Position numbers and translations under genes: made by a program. From NCBI GenBank assembly GCA_045600065.1, contig JAZRXE010000012.1, positions 1 to 21,162 on the forward strand: 21,162 bases of DNA. The letters are read 5' to 3'. This DNA is from RGIG2707 sp045600065 (GTDB lineage: Bacteria; Bacillota; Clostridia; Peptostreptococcales; Anaerovoracaceae). A model generated the notes under the pieces. The model was not told where the DNA came from, did not search any database, and saw only the letters and a list, made by a program, of their open reading frames with translations. Shown here one piece after another: positions 6,708-14,610 of this stretch (the first letter of the stretch is position 1; each line of letters starts with the position of its first letter).

Positions 6708-8051
6708 TTAAAAAACAACGCCCTTTTTGAGGCCGCCCCATTTGGTCAGGTATTCTTCCTTGGTCATGGGAGCCTTGTAATTCTTCTTGATGTACAGGGC
6801 CTTTTCGGCGCCATTGGTAAGCAGATCGATGGCGGTGCAGGCCATGGCTTTTGCTGCCTTTACAACAGCCTTGTCCGGATCTGCGATGAAGTAGTCATCT
6901 CCGTGGCTGATGCCCACGGCTCCGCCGCAGAAGAAGTGTGCTGCCGGGATGAGGCACTGAACATCGGAGGCGTCTGTGGAGCCTGCAAAGCCTTCGTGAT
7001 CCACCTTGCCCTTGCCGTAAACCAGCTCAAGGTTTTCGAAGAGTACATCCTTAAGATCGTCGCAGCCCTGGGGTACAGCGTATCCGGGCAGCTTGATGGT
7101 CTCAAGCTTTGCGCCCAAAGCGTCGGCTCCTGCCTGCATGGAACGGTCTATCCTCTCGGAGGCAGCCAGGATGGCGTCTATGCTGTTGCCCCTGATATAG
7201 GTCTCGATCCTGACATCAGCGGGAACGACGTTTACCAGGTCTCCGCCCTTGGTGATGATGGGATGGATCCTGATATGATCCTTCTCCAGGAAGGTATCTC
7301 TCTGAGCGTCGATGGCCATAAGACCTATCTTTGCAGCTTCAAGAGCATTGATGCCCTGAGAGGGGTTGGCAGCGTGAGATTCCTTGCCTATGAATCTGTA
7401 GTTTCTCACTGCAAAGCCCATTCCCACATTTCCGCCGCAGGCTGCATCCAGATTCATATAATCGGGATGTCCGGTGTTGAACAGATCCTGGTTTGCGGTG
7501 TGCTGCATGATCATGATATCGATATCATCGAATACGCCCAGCTTGATGAATTCCTGCTTGCCGCCCAGAAGGCTCAGCTTGCCCTCGTCTATCAGGGACT
7601 TTCTGTATTCGATCTCCACGCATTCTTCGGAGGGTACGTGCATCAGCACCACATCTCCGTCAAGTTCCTTGTAGATCCCGGATTCGAAAAGTCCGTAGGC
7701 TACGCCCAGAACAGATACTGCCTGGCAGTGGTGTCCGCAGCAGTGAGCAGCGTGGGTGACGGGGTCCGCGTCGGGATGACCGGGTACAATAACAGAGTCC
7801 AGCTCGCCCATGATGGCCAGCTTAGCCAGATGCTGCTTGCCTTCCAGAGGCGCCAGTATGCCTGTGATAGCAACGCCGTCCTTGTGCTTGAGGCCCATGG
7901 CATCGTACTTGTCCTGGAATTTCTTTGCGGTCTTGAATTCCTTGAATCCCAGTTCAGGCTCGTGGAAAATGTTATCTGTCAGGGCTATCAGCTCCTGAGC
8001 GTGCTTGTCTATGGTTTCGCAGGCAAGCTTTTTCATTTCTTCAACTGTCAT
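6708..8051 (-). CDS. M20 family metal-dependent amidohydrolase (divergent member)
   Basis: Cytosolic metallo-amidohydrolase of 447 residues, in the family of aminoacylases, AbgB and indole-acetyl-amino acid hydrolases. It probably releases an amino acid from an N-acylated or small peptide substrate. Motifs in order: GELD (82-85), CCGHHC (104-109, with Cys105 and His107 as likely metal ligands), SEE (141-143, Glu142/Glu143 as catalytic and bridging acids), His184, and His226 in GKESHAANP at the dimerisation domain. A late HGDDYF near the C-terminus supplies another histidine. The start at 8051 (ATG) has AAGGA upstream; the longer frame to 8195 would run through a terminator. It differs clearly from the two AbgB-like paralogues further along. 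It lies 67 bases downstream of the membrane protein gene on the same strand. Substrate unknown. Confidence 0.88.
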   Translation of the reverse strand: MTVEEMKKLACETIDKHAQELIALTDNIFHEPELGFKEFKTAKKFQDKYDAMGLKHKDGVAITGILAPLEGKQHLAKLAIMGELDSVIVPGHPDADPVTHAAHCCGHHCQAVSVLGVAYGLFESGIYKELDGDVVLMHVPSEECVEIEYRKSLIDEGKLSLLGGKQEFIKLGVFDDIDIMIMQHTANQDLFNTGHPDYMNLDAACGGNVGMGFAVRNYRFIGKESHAANPSQGINALEAAKIGLMAIDAQRDTFLEKDHIRIHPIITKGGDLVNVVPADVRIETYIRGNSIDAILAASERIDRSMQAGADALGAKLETIKLPGYAVPQGCDDLKDVLFENLELVYGKGKVDHEGFAGSTDASDVQCLIPAAHFFCGGAVGISHGDDYFIADPDKAVVKAAKAMACTAIDLLTNGAEKALYIKKNYKAPMTKEEYLTKWGGLKKGVVF

Positions 8052-8076
8052 GTCTGTTTCCTTTCTTGTGATTATC

Positions 8077-8109
8077 AAAAAGGAAGACGGGCAGGGGTGT
8101 CCGTCTTCC
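8077..8109 (-). terminator. Intrinsic terminator between the membrane protein gene and the M20 gene
   Basis: A perfect 9-bp stem (GGAAGACGG with CCGTCTTCC) and 10-base loop are followed on the minus strand by TTTTTG. It comes right after the stop of the membrane protein gene and only 25 bases before the M20 start codon. No room is left for a separate M20 promoter after it, so the M20 gene must depend on read-through or on a promoter inside the upstream gene. Confidence 0.85.
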
Positions 8110-8118
8110 GAATGCGCA

Positions 8119-8835
8119 TTATTCTTCTGTTGCCACTCCGGTGATGGAGTCTTCCTTTGCGCAGAAAGAGCACAGCCTGGTGCGGTTTTCGGCAATAGCC
8201 TGCTCCACCGTGCCGTAGGTCAGCTCATCGCTGCGGTTAAGGGCACTGCAGTCCTCGTGAGTGTGATAAACCTTTCCGTAGGGCGCCCAGTAAACTATCT
8301 CGTCTCCGAAGGTGTTTATGGCAGCTGCCTGCTGTTCGGCGGAAACGGGGTTGTAGTCCACACTGGAGGCTCCGCCGATGATCAGGGCTATGGCGGCGGC
8401 TGCCAGGGCAACGGTACGGGTCTTCTTGTCCATGTCCTTATCTTTTAGAAGCAGGACGATGTAGGGAATGAAGGCAAAACAGCATACGATCACGCCCATG
8501 TTGTTCCAAAGCCAGAATTTGAGCTTGTTCTCTTCTGATGCGGGGGTGATGTGATTGGCCTTTTTCCAGAGCTGGCTTCCGATGATAACAAAGATAAGGT
8601 CCAGTACGATATATGCTATGATCTGGTAATCTGTGGGCATGAACTTGAGGTTCATTTTTCCCAGCAGCGTGGCAAGGCCGCAGGCCTCCATGGCTATTGC
8701 CAGGGCCCAGAGCAGACAGGCTCCCGTACGGAGCTTTCCGGAGTCTCCTACGGGCTTGGCTTCCTTTGCCAGCTTGCCGGATTCGGTGATTACAGTCTGT
8801 GATTCTTTTAATTTATGTTCCTTTTTGGCTGCCAT
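8119..8835 (-). CDS. Four-span membrane protein with C-terminal His/Cys metal-site-like domain
   Basis: A 238-residue integral membrane protein of unknown function. A charged Lys/Glu-rich N-terminus (1-36) precedes four hydrophobic segments at about 37-57, 70-88, 112-131 and 140-156. The remaining C-terminal part (about 175-226) reads VYHTHEDCSALN (189-200), then a helix EQAIAENR and LCSFC (221-225). The pattern of His plus Cys196, then Cys222-x-x-Cys225, resembles the zinc-binding module of Ada and related short metal-binding tails. The topology side is not certain. The ATG at 8835 has a strong AAGGAGG; a longer upstream frame exists but would include the promoter at 8872-8900. The gene is divergent from the DUF937 gene. 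I do not recognise the full-length protein. Confidence 0.75.
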   Translation of the reverse strand: MAAKKEHKLKESQTVITESGKLAKEAKPVGDSGKLRTGACLLWALAIAMEACGLATLLGKMNLKFMPTDYQIIAYIVLDLIFVIIGSQLWKKANHITPASEENKLKFWLWNNMGVIVCCFAFIPYIVLLLKDKDMDKKTRTVALAAAAIALIIGGASSVDYNPVSAEQQAAAINTFGDEIVYWAPYGKVYHTHEDCSALNRSDELTYGTVEQAIAENRTRLCSFCAKEDSITGVATEE

Positions 8836-8871
8836 GTTTTCCTCCTTGAGATTACGGTCTTGCTGGCTTTG

Positions 8872-8900
8872 ATTATATTCTTGCCGCAGTATTTTTACAA
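8872..8900 (-). promoter_or_regulatory. Promoter of the membrane protein gene
   Basis: On the minus strand, TTGTAA (8895-8900) and a perfect TATAAT (8872-8877) are 17 bases apart. The start site should lie near 8865, about 30 bases before the start codon at 8835. This also supports 8835 as the true start. Confidence 0.8.
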
Positions 8901-8922
8901 GATTTTTTGTCCGTGGGTTTTG

Positions 8923-8951
8923 TTGACTTTTAACCGTCTGTAGTACATAAT
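8923..8951 (+). promoter_or_regulatory. Promoter of the DUF937 gene
   Basis: On the plus strand, TTGACT (8923-8928) and CATAAT (8946-8951) are 17 bases apart. The transcript would start near 8958 and leave a leader of about 57 bases before the gene at 9015. It is back to back with the minus-strand promoter at 8872-8900, with only 22 bases between the two -35 boxes. Confidence 0.75.
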
Positions 8952-9014
8952 GAATCTGATTTAATATAAGTTCATTTTTTATTCGATCTGAATTAATAAA
9001 CAAAGGAGATAAAT

Positions 9015-9722
9015 ATGGATCTTAGTTCTTTACTCGTAAGCATGCTCAGCGAGGACAGTGTAAAGCAGACAAGCAAGAACACGGGCGTTTCTGCCGGAGA
9101 CATTACCAGCGTTCTTACCGAGGCTCTGCCCATGCTGATCAGCGGGGCCAATAAGCAGGCTCAGAGCTCTGATACAGCCGAAGGCTTCCTCAACGCGCTG
9201 ACCGATCACTCTCAGAAGGATGCCAGCGATGTGAGCTCCTTCATCAAGGATGTGGACACAGATGACGGCTCCAAGATCATCAACCATCTGCTGGGAGGTT
9301 CCGCAGGCACCGCCGCAGCGACCACCAAGATCGCAAAGGATACCGGCGTGGATTCCAAGAAGATAAGCAGCATACTTTCTACCTACGGTCCTCTGCTCAT
9401 GACTCTGCTGGGCAAGCAGGTTCTCGGCGGCAAAAAATCCTCCAAGGGCCTGGATGTAAGCTCTATGATGGCAGGTCTTCTGGGCAGTGCAATCAGCACC
9501 GACACCTCCAAGGCCAAGACCAAGGCAAAGAGCTCCAAGGATAGCGGCTCGGATCTGGCAGGCACCCTGCTTAAGGCTGCCGCAGTGGGCGTTGCAGCCA
9601 ATGCCGCAAGCAAGAAGCTGACCCCCGCCACAGGTGCTTCCAAGACCAAGAAGGACGACGACGGCCTGGATGCCGGAGACATTGCCGCGGTGGCGAGCCT
9701 GCTGGGTAAGCTGCTTAAATAA
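9015..9722 (+). CDS. DUF937 (YidB-like) family protein
   Basis: A 235-residue soluble protein without a signal peptide. The N-terminal part (about 1-150) matches the DUF937 type, with repeated short helices and a GLL/LLGG pattern. It appears internally duplicated: TSKNTGVSAGDITSVL (19-34) resembles IAKDTGVDSKKISSIL near residues 106-121, each followed by a leucine-rich segment. A Lys/Ser/Ala-rich low-complexity linker (about 165-215) leads to a short amphipathic C-terminal helix, GDIAAVASLLGKLLK. The family function is not established, so none is given. The start has AAAGGAG seven bases before the ATG, and the gene has its own promoter and terminator, so it is probably monocistronic. Confidence 0.85.
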   Translation: MDLSSLLVSMLSEDSVKQTSKNTGVSAGDITSVLTEALPMLISGANKQAQSSDTAEGFLNALTDHSQKDASDVSSFIKDVDTDDGSKIINHLLGGSAGTAAATTKIAKDTGVDSKKISSILSTYGPLLMTLLGKQVLGGKKSSKGLDVSSMMAGLLGSAISTDTSKAKTKAKSSKDSGSDLAGTLLKAAAVGVAANAASKKLTPATGASKTKKDDDGLDAGDIAAVASLLGKLLK

Positions 9723-9732
9723 ACGACCATAC

Positions 9733-9759
9733 AGCCCGTGCTTTCGCATGGGCTTTTTT
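9733..9759 (+). terminator. Intrinsic terminator of the DUF937 gene
   Basis: AGCCCGTGC pairs with GCATGGGCT (9 bp, one G-T pair) around a TTTC loop, followed by TTTTTT. It starts 11 bases after the stop codon. Confidence 0.9.
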
Positions 9760-9760
9760 A

Positions 9761-9797
9761 TGCACAAGGTGCACAAGGGGACGGTTCCCCTGTGCAC
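9761..9797. repeat. REP-like palindromic repeat, copy B
   Basis: GTGCACAAGGGG (9769-9780) pairs with CCCCTGTGCAC (9787-9797), with one bulged A and the loop ACGGTT. This gives an 11-bp hairpin. The core GGGGACGGTTC is shared with copies A and C, but the outer arms differ and have compensating changes that keep the stem. It directly follows the DUF937 terminator. A short duplicated TGCACAAGG precedes it. Confidence 0.8.
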
Positions 9798-9880
9798 TGC
9801 AGCTGCAGCTTCACAAGTATACAGTTGAGCAAAGATTAAATAGAAAGGCGAAAGCCGAGGAATTGAAGAAGGAGTAAAAC

Positions 9881-11269
9881 ATGTACGAAAGCATTATCAG
9901 GGCCATAGATGCTCAGCAGGCAAAGTTGGAGGATCTGGCACAGAAAATGTGGGATACCCCCGAAGTGGGATATGATGAAGTCCACGCCGCAAAATGGACC
10001 GTGGAGCTTATGAAGGAATATGGCTTTGAGGTGGAATTCCCCTATGTGGGCATGCCCACAGCAGTAAAGGCAAGCTGGGGAAAGGGTCATCCCGTGATCG
10101 GCATACTGGGCGAGCTTGACGCTCTTCCCGGACTGTCCCAGAAGCAGCAGACCACCAAGGCCGCAGCTGTTGAGGGCGCACCCGGACAGGGCTGCGGACA
10201 CAATCTTCTGAATGTAAGCTCCATAGGCGCTGCCGTGGGCATCAAGGCCTATCTGGAAGAGACAGGCAAGTCCGGCACAGTTGTATTCTACGGCTGCCCC
10301 GCAGAGGAGCTGCTCACAGGCAAGGTCTTTATGGCAAGGGGTGGAGCCTTCAGAGATCTGGACTTTGCATTTGCCTGGCATGGCGGAAATATGAACGGAA
10401 CTACAGAGGGCACCATGAACGGACTCAACTCTGCCATCTTCCACTTCAGCGGAAGAACCGCCCATGCCGCAGGAGATCCCTACAACGGCAGATCCGCGCT
10501 GGATGCCGCCGAGATCATGAACGTGGGCGCGAATTACCTGAGAGAGCACGTCACCTCCGACGTGCGCATCCATTATTCCTACAAGGAAGCAGGTACCGCA
10601 CCCAACATCGTCCCAGACAAGGCATCCGTATGGTATTATGTCCGGGCTCTCAGCCGTCAGGCCATCGAGGATGCCTATGCCCGCATCGTAAAGTGCGCAG
10701 AGGGCGCTGCTCATATGACAGAGACAGATCTGAGCATAGAGTTCCTGGGCGGCTGTTATCCTTCACTGAACAATCATACAGGCGTGGAAGTGGTCCTTGA
10801 TACCATGAAGGAGATCCCTTCTCCCGTATATACCGAGGAAGAGCTGGCCTTTGCCAAGGCTCTCAACGAAGCCAGCCCCATGTACGAGCAGGCTGTGAAA
10901 TCCGGCAGCCTTGATGGTGGCCCGATCGCGACTGAGGTCGGTACGGTAAGATATGCCATGGGCGGAGGATCATCAGATGTGGGCGATGTGGCTCATATCG
11001 TTCCCTGCACCAGCCTTACCACAGCTACCTGCAACGCGGCGGCTCCCGGCCACAGCTGGCAGATCTGCGCCTGCGCAGGCAATTCCATAGGCTACAAGGG
11101 CATGCTCTACGGAGCCAAGGTCATGGCAGTGGCTGCAGCCAAGATGTATGACAATCCCTCCATCATTGAAAAGGCTGCTGCGGAATTCAAGGAAGCCATG
11201 AAGGGCGATGTCTACCACTGCCCGATCCCCGAAGATGTACCCATTCCTCAGCCTGTTCACAGCCTGTAA
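9881..11269 (+). CDS. M20 family amidohydrolase, AbgB-like
   Basis: Cytosolic metal-dependent amidohydrolase of 462 residues, related to p-aminobenzoyl-glutamate hydrolase subunit B and similar aminoacyl hydrolases. Motifs: LGELDALPG (76-84), QGCGHNLL (103-110, with Cys105 and His107 as metal ligands), CPAEE (139-143, Glu142/Glu143), and His167 in AWHGG. A dimerisation domain contains the GRTAHAAGDP histidine. The GGGSSDVGD motif and the APGHSWQ histidine near the C-terminus complete the metal site. All key residues are present. The ribosome binding site is AAGGAG, six bases before the ATG. It is clearly closer to the enzyme at 16390 than to the one at 6708. No AbgA or AbgT partner is in the window, so folate breakdown is only one possible role. 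Confidence 0.9.
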   Translation: MYESIIRAIDAQQAKLEDLAQKMWDTPEVGYDEVHAAKWTVELMKEYGFEVEFPYVGMPTAVKASWGKGHPVIGILGELDALPGLSQKQQTTKAAAVEGAPGQGCGHNLLNVSSIGAAVGIKAYLEETGKSGTVVFYGCPAEELLTGKVFMARGGAFRDLDFAFAWHGGNMNGTTEGTMNGLNSAIFHFSGRTAHAAGDPYNGRSALDAAEIMNVGANYLREHVTSDVRIHYSYKEAGTAPNIVPDKASVWYYVRALSRQAIEDAYARIVKCAEGAAHMTETDLSIEFLGGCYPSLNNHTGVEVVLDTMKEIPSPVYTEEELAFAKALNEASPMYEQAVKSGSLDGGPIATEVGTVRYAMGGGSSDVGDVAHIVPCTSLTTATCNAAAPGHSWQICACAGNSIGYKGMLYGAKVMAVAAAKMYDNPSIIEKAAAEFKEAMKGDVYHCPIPEDVPIPQPVHSL

Positions 11270-11324
11270 GCCGGTCGCGGCCTATACGGAGGGCTGATCC
11301 TTTGATCAAACGGAGATGAAGTAT

Positions 11325-13853
11325 ATGAATTTTACCAACATGAAGAGAACTGCCGCAGTAACGGCTCTGGTGCTTGCAGCGCTGCTGTCTCTGCCCTGCG
11401 TTTCGCTCGCGGCCGGGACGACTGAAATACAGCCAACGGGCGGAAGCTATGCGGGCGGTACTGAGAGCGATCCGGCGGTGCTTATGATCCCCGAAGGCGG
11501 AGCGGAACTGAACGGTGACATAATCATCGAAAGCGGGCATGCGGTCATAGACATGGCCGGAAACACTCTGTCCATAGGCAATGTGCATATCATCGTAAGC
11601 AGCGGAGCGGCCCTGACCATAAAGGACAGCTCTGCAGCGCAGACCGGCTGCTTCGACGGACAGTATTCTGTAAAATATGTAAAGATCTATAAGGACTACA
11701 TCAGCGATTTTATCATCAACCACGGTGAGCTGATCATCGAAAGCGGACGCTTCACCGATTTTTACGGACAGTATTCATCGCCGGGCGTCATCCGTAACTA
11801 CGGTGTGTGCACGATGAACGGCGGTCTCATGGACAATAACCATTCCGTCGGTGTCAGCAACGGTACAGACGCTGTCTTCAACATGAACGGCGGCGTGATC
11901 AAAGACGGCTCGACCGGAGTTCGCAATACCGGAGTGTTCAGCATGAGCGGCGGTGAGATCTCCGGGATGAACAACAGCGGCGTGATCAATTTCACGGTCT
12001 TCAACATGAACGGCGGTGTCATAAAAAACAGTTCCGCATCCTGCGGCGGCGGTGTATACAACACTCCGGACGGTATTTTTTACATGTACGGCGGTGAGAT
12101 CTGCGGCAACAGCGCAGGCTGGTACGGGGCAGGTGTCACGGTGTACAACGAGATGTACATGTACGGCGGCAGCATCCATGACAATCATGCAGTCGGAACA
12201 TCCTACGGCGGAGGCGGCATCTATGTAATGGACGGCACGCTGACTGTATCCGGCGGCGCCATTACAGACAATACCGCAGTCAGAGAAGGCGGCGGTGTGG
12301 CGATACAGCAGGGAACGGTGATTCTGAATGAGGGTGAGATCTCCGGCAACTCCGCAGAACGCGGAGGCGGTGTCCATATCTCATCCCAGGTCGGCACGCC
12401 CGGTCTCCTTATCATGAACGGAGGTACCATCACCGCAAACACCGTCAGCAAGGACGGAGCAGGCGTTCTTTCCGAGTATTATGAATCCACCACAGGCTAT
12501 ATTATATACGGCGGCGGAGACATGCATATGTACGGCGGAACGATCACCGGAAACAAGGCAGACGGCCGCGGAGACGGAATCGCTTTCTATCTCGGTAAAT
12601 ACCAGGAGGGTACCGATCTGCCCGGAGGCGTTTTCAGGTACTTCGGCGGCGTCATCGAGGGCGAGGATGAAGCGTTTTACCACGACGGGTCCAATATGAT
12701 ACTGTCAGTAAACGGCGGCTTGTTCGAGCATAAAGTTTTCCTCGATAACGGGTATTATATCGAAAATGCCATAGGTGCCGATTCCGACGTGGTCCTAAAG
12801 GATATAGACATGGAAGATCCTTATGCCGGCAGGATAGTTATCGCATATGATGAGACTCCCGGCAGCGACCAGCTTGCAAATTACACCCTCGATCCTGATA
12901 TCGCATACAGCTTTGTGCTGAAGATCGACGGAAACAACATCGTACTGGCATACCCGGAGGATCCTGTAGCCCGATACACCGTCAGCTACCTTGCCGGAAC
13001 TGACGATGCTGCTGTTTCCGGCCTTCCCCAAAGCGATACCGTAACAGGCTCGTCAGTCTACACTGTGTCTTCTGTCACACCTGTTCGCAAAGGGTATGAA
13101 TTCGTGTGCTGGATCTTGGACAATGCCTGTCTGGATACCTGCTCAATAAGTTATAAGGTGATAGGCGATCCTGTATACGGGGCTCCTTCGGATGCAGTCA
13201 TTCCCGAGGACAGGACCGGCTGCCTTCCCGGGACCTATATCTGGCTCGGAGACAAGCCAGAAACAAGCTGGAAGACATCGGACGGTAGTCCGCTGGCTGA
13301 AACCGCCTCTTACACGGTGAACTTCATCGATCTGAATACCGGTGAGCCGCTGCCCGGCATCGAGCCCAAAACCGTCGACGGCGTGGAGATAGGCACTGAG
13401 ATCCGTCTTAATGCAGAGAAGATCGCCGGATACTATGCTGACGATTATGAATTATACTACGGTAAAACCCTTACCGTTGCCATCAATCGCACAGGGACAT
13501 GGACCTTCACCGGCTGGTGCACAGATGAGGCATGCACTAAGCCTGTAAGAAGCATCACTCTCAGCGGAGACCACACCGTATACGGCAAATGGGAGTACAC
13601 AGAGATAGTAAACGACAATGCCATAGATTTTCATTATGAGAAGATTCCCGAATATGTAAGCTATACGGTCGAGTATTTGGAGCTGGCAACAGGTGGGCCA
13701 CTCGAAAAAGCAAAACTGGTCAAAGCTGTCAAATACGGGACTCATGTCACGGAGACTCCGATACCCATAGAGCGCTATGAATGCGTCTCAGATCCTTATG
13801 AATGGGATGTGGAAGGAAGGGAATGCATAGTCTTCTATTACGTGTCTAAATGA
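11325..13853 (+). CDS. Large secreted protein with beta-helix-type Gly repeats and MucBP-like C-terminal domains
   Basis: Secreted surface or extracellular protein of 842 residues, probably an adhesin. A signal peptide (about 1-30, MKRTAAV then a Leu/Ala core) is followed by about ten degenerate repeats of the form xMNGGxIxxN/xMYGGxIxGN (about 155-410), typical of a right-handed parallel beta-helix. Further on is a Listeria-Bacteroides repeat-like segment (about 550-597, ending RKGYEFVCWI). Two segments then start YTVNFIDLNTGEPL and YTVEYLELATGGPL, resembling MucBP-type domains, with a TFTGWCTDEACTKPV piece between them. No LPXTG signal, SLH or terminal membrane span is present. The start at 11325 is preferred over 11316 because GGAG lies nine bases before 11325 but abuts 11316. 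It lies 55 bases after the M20 gene on the same strand and may be co-transcribed with it. Confidence 0.85.
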   Translation: MNFTNMKRTAAVTALVLAALLSLPCVSLAAGTTEIQPTGGSYAGGTESDPAVLMIPEGGAELNGDIIIESGHAVIDMAGNTLSIGNVHIIVSSGAALTIKDSSAAQTGCFDGQYSVKYVKIYKDYISDFIINHGELIIESGRFTDFYGQYSSPGVIRNYGVCTMNGGLMDNNHSVGVSNGTDAVFNMNGGVIKDGSTGVRNTGVFSMSGGEISGMNNSGVINFTVFNMNGGVIKNSSASCGGGVYNTPDGIFYMYGGEICGNSAGWYGAGVTVYNEMYMYGGSIHDNHAVGTSYGGGGIYVMDGTLTVSGGAITDNTAVREGGGVAIQQGTVILNEGEISGNSAERGGGVHISSQVGTPGLLIMNGGTITANTVSKDGAGVLSEYYESTTGYIIYGGGDMHMYGGTITGNKADGRGDGIAFYLGKYQEGTDLPGGVFRYFGGVIEGEDEAFYHDGSNMILSVNGGLFEHKVFLDNGYYIENAIGADSDVVLKDIDMEDPYAGRIVIAYDETPGSDQLANYTLDPDIAYSFVLKIDGNNIVLAYPEDPVARYTVSYLAGTDDAAVSGLPQSDTVTGSSVYTVSSVTPVRKGYEFVCWILDNACLDTCSISYKVIGDPVYGAPSDAVIPEDRTGCLPGTYIWLGDKPETSWKTSDGSPLAETASYTVNFIDLNTGEPLPGIEPKTVDGVEIGTEIRLNAEKIAGYYADDYELYYGKTLTVAINRTGTWTFTGWCTDEACTKPVRSITLSGDHTVYGKWEYTEIVNDNAIDFHYEKIPEYVSYTVEYLELATGGPLEKAKLVKAVKYGTHVTETPIPIERYECVSDPYEWDVEGRECIVFYYVSK

Positions 13854-13883
13854 TGCTGTGAATAGCAGTCTTTCCCGCAAAAA

Positions 13884-13917
13884 CAGCGGTCCGAAGCTAA
13901 GTGCTCCGGGCCGCTTT
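13884..13917. terminator. Bidirectional terminator between convergent genes
   Basis: AGCGGTCCG pairs with CGGGCCGCT (one G-T pair), with an inner AGC/GCT pair and a short loop. The flanks are AAAAAC on the left (a T-run on the minus strand) and TTTCTG on the right. It fits the convergent ends at 13853 and 13922 and probably serves both, more strongly the minus strand. Confidence 0.75.
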
Positions 13918-13921
13918 CTGA

Positions 13922-14458
13922 CTACAGAATATCCTTAAGAGAGGGTCGGAATCTGGTATTCCAAAGGTGCAGGGCTACAAGATATACCCTGTCTGCCAGC
14001 AGGAAGATCAAAGCTCCGGAGGCAAAAAGCGCGGCGTTGATCAGCCTTGTATTGGCATTCAGATCGGCGTTCAGACCCAGCAGCTTCATTATTCCCGCGT
14101 ACATGCTCAGCGCGCATATGCAGTAAAGGCCCAGCCTGAGGGCCGTTCTGAGCAGAGGGCTTCTGATCTTGTATATCCGTGGCATGACAGCCGGATACCA
14201 GCAGAAGAAGGCATAGACAAGGGCAAGTTCCTTGTCTGCGCAAAGCATCAGAGCCAGCATGGCAGCTGCTGCATAAGAGCTTAGCGCCCAGCCGCTTCCG
14301 TATTCAATGGCAATGGGCAGCAGAGGCATGGCAGCAAGCAGGGGCGCTGCGTAGATGGCAACTCCAAGATAGCTGCCTATTATGAGTATGACCACCGACA
14401 GCGCGGTAAGGCAGCTGCATATGGCCAGTCTGTTTGATCTCGATTTCTTTTTTTGCAT
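13922..14458 (-). CDS. Small polytopic membrane protein of unknown function
   Basis: A 178-residue, very hydrophobic protein with five or six predicted membrane spans (about 11-31, 33-51, 56-72, 77-93, 106-127, 138-155). The N-terminus MQKKKSRSNR is basic and cytosolic. The segment EYGSGWALSSYAAAAMLALM, then a charged DKE and YAFFCWYPAVM, resembles the layout of small ECF-transporter-S-component-like or DUF2232-like membrane proteins. I do not see a binding motif that would name a substrate. The start ATG follows a GGAAG site and a promoter at 14479-14506. It is divergent from mtaB and convergent with the beta-helix protein, so it is a single-gene unit. Confidence 0.75.
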   Translation of the reverse strand: MQKKKSRSNRLAICSCLTALSVVILIIGSYLGVAIYAAPLLAAMPLLPIAIEYGSGWALSSYAAAAMLALMLCADKELALVYAFFCWYPAVMPRIYKIRSPLLRTALRLGLYCICALSMYAGIMKLLGLNADLNANTRLINAALFASGALIFLLADRVYLVALHLWNTRFRPSLKDIL

Positions 14459-14478
14459 AGCGTATACTTCCGATAGGG

Positions 14479-14506
14479 ATTATAATATATTAGCATATTA
14501 TAGCAA
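14479..14506 (-). promoter_or_regulatory. Promoter of the small membrane protein gene
   Basis: On the minus strand, TTGCTA (14501-14506) and a perfect TATAAT (14479-14484) are 16 bases apart. This leaves about 13 untranslated bases before the start at 14458. The region is AT-rich and palindromic, so a plus-strand promoter for mtaB may overlap it. Confidence 0.6.
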
Positions 14507-14516
14507 AAAAAGCTCT

Positions 14517-14542
14517 GCCGGGCTTTTGACTTATTGCCCGGC
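14517..14542. other. GC-rich hairpin in the divergent mtaB leader
   Basis: GCCGGGC and GCCCGGC form a perfect 7-bp stem around a 12-base AT-rich loop. T-rich sequence lies downstream on both strands (TGTTGTTTTTG on plus, AGAGCTTTTTTT on minus). It sits between the two divergent genes, where no upstream gene on either strand needs a terminator. It may be a transcription attenuator in the mtaB leader or a block to antisense transcription. Confidence 0.5.
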
Positions 14543-14610
14543 GCTGTTGTTTTTGATAAAATAAGCGGCGTCAGCGCCTTTAATTGTATGGCGGAGCCGT
14601 ATCACATATT

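Noticed and set aside
6660..8144. 494-codon open frame on the plus strand antisense to the M20 gene
   Set aside because: It mirrors a gene with clear catalytic motifs, has Cys/Gly/Val-rich composition typical of an antisense shadow, and matches no family I recognise.
9836..10714. 292-codon minus-strand frame opposite the second M20 gene
   Set aside because: The opposite strand carries all M20 metal ligands; this frame is a composition shadow without a ribosome binding site or recognisable motif.
14526..14562. mtaB promoter from TTGACT at 14526
   Set aside because: The nearest TAAAAT or GATAAA boxes are 23-25 bases away, and the TTGACT lies in the loop of a hairpin.
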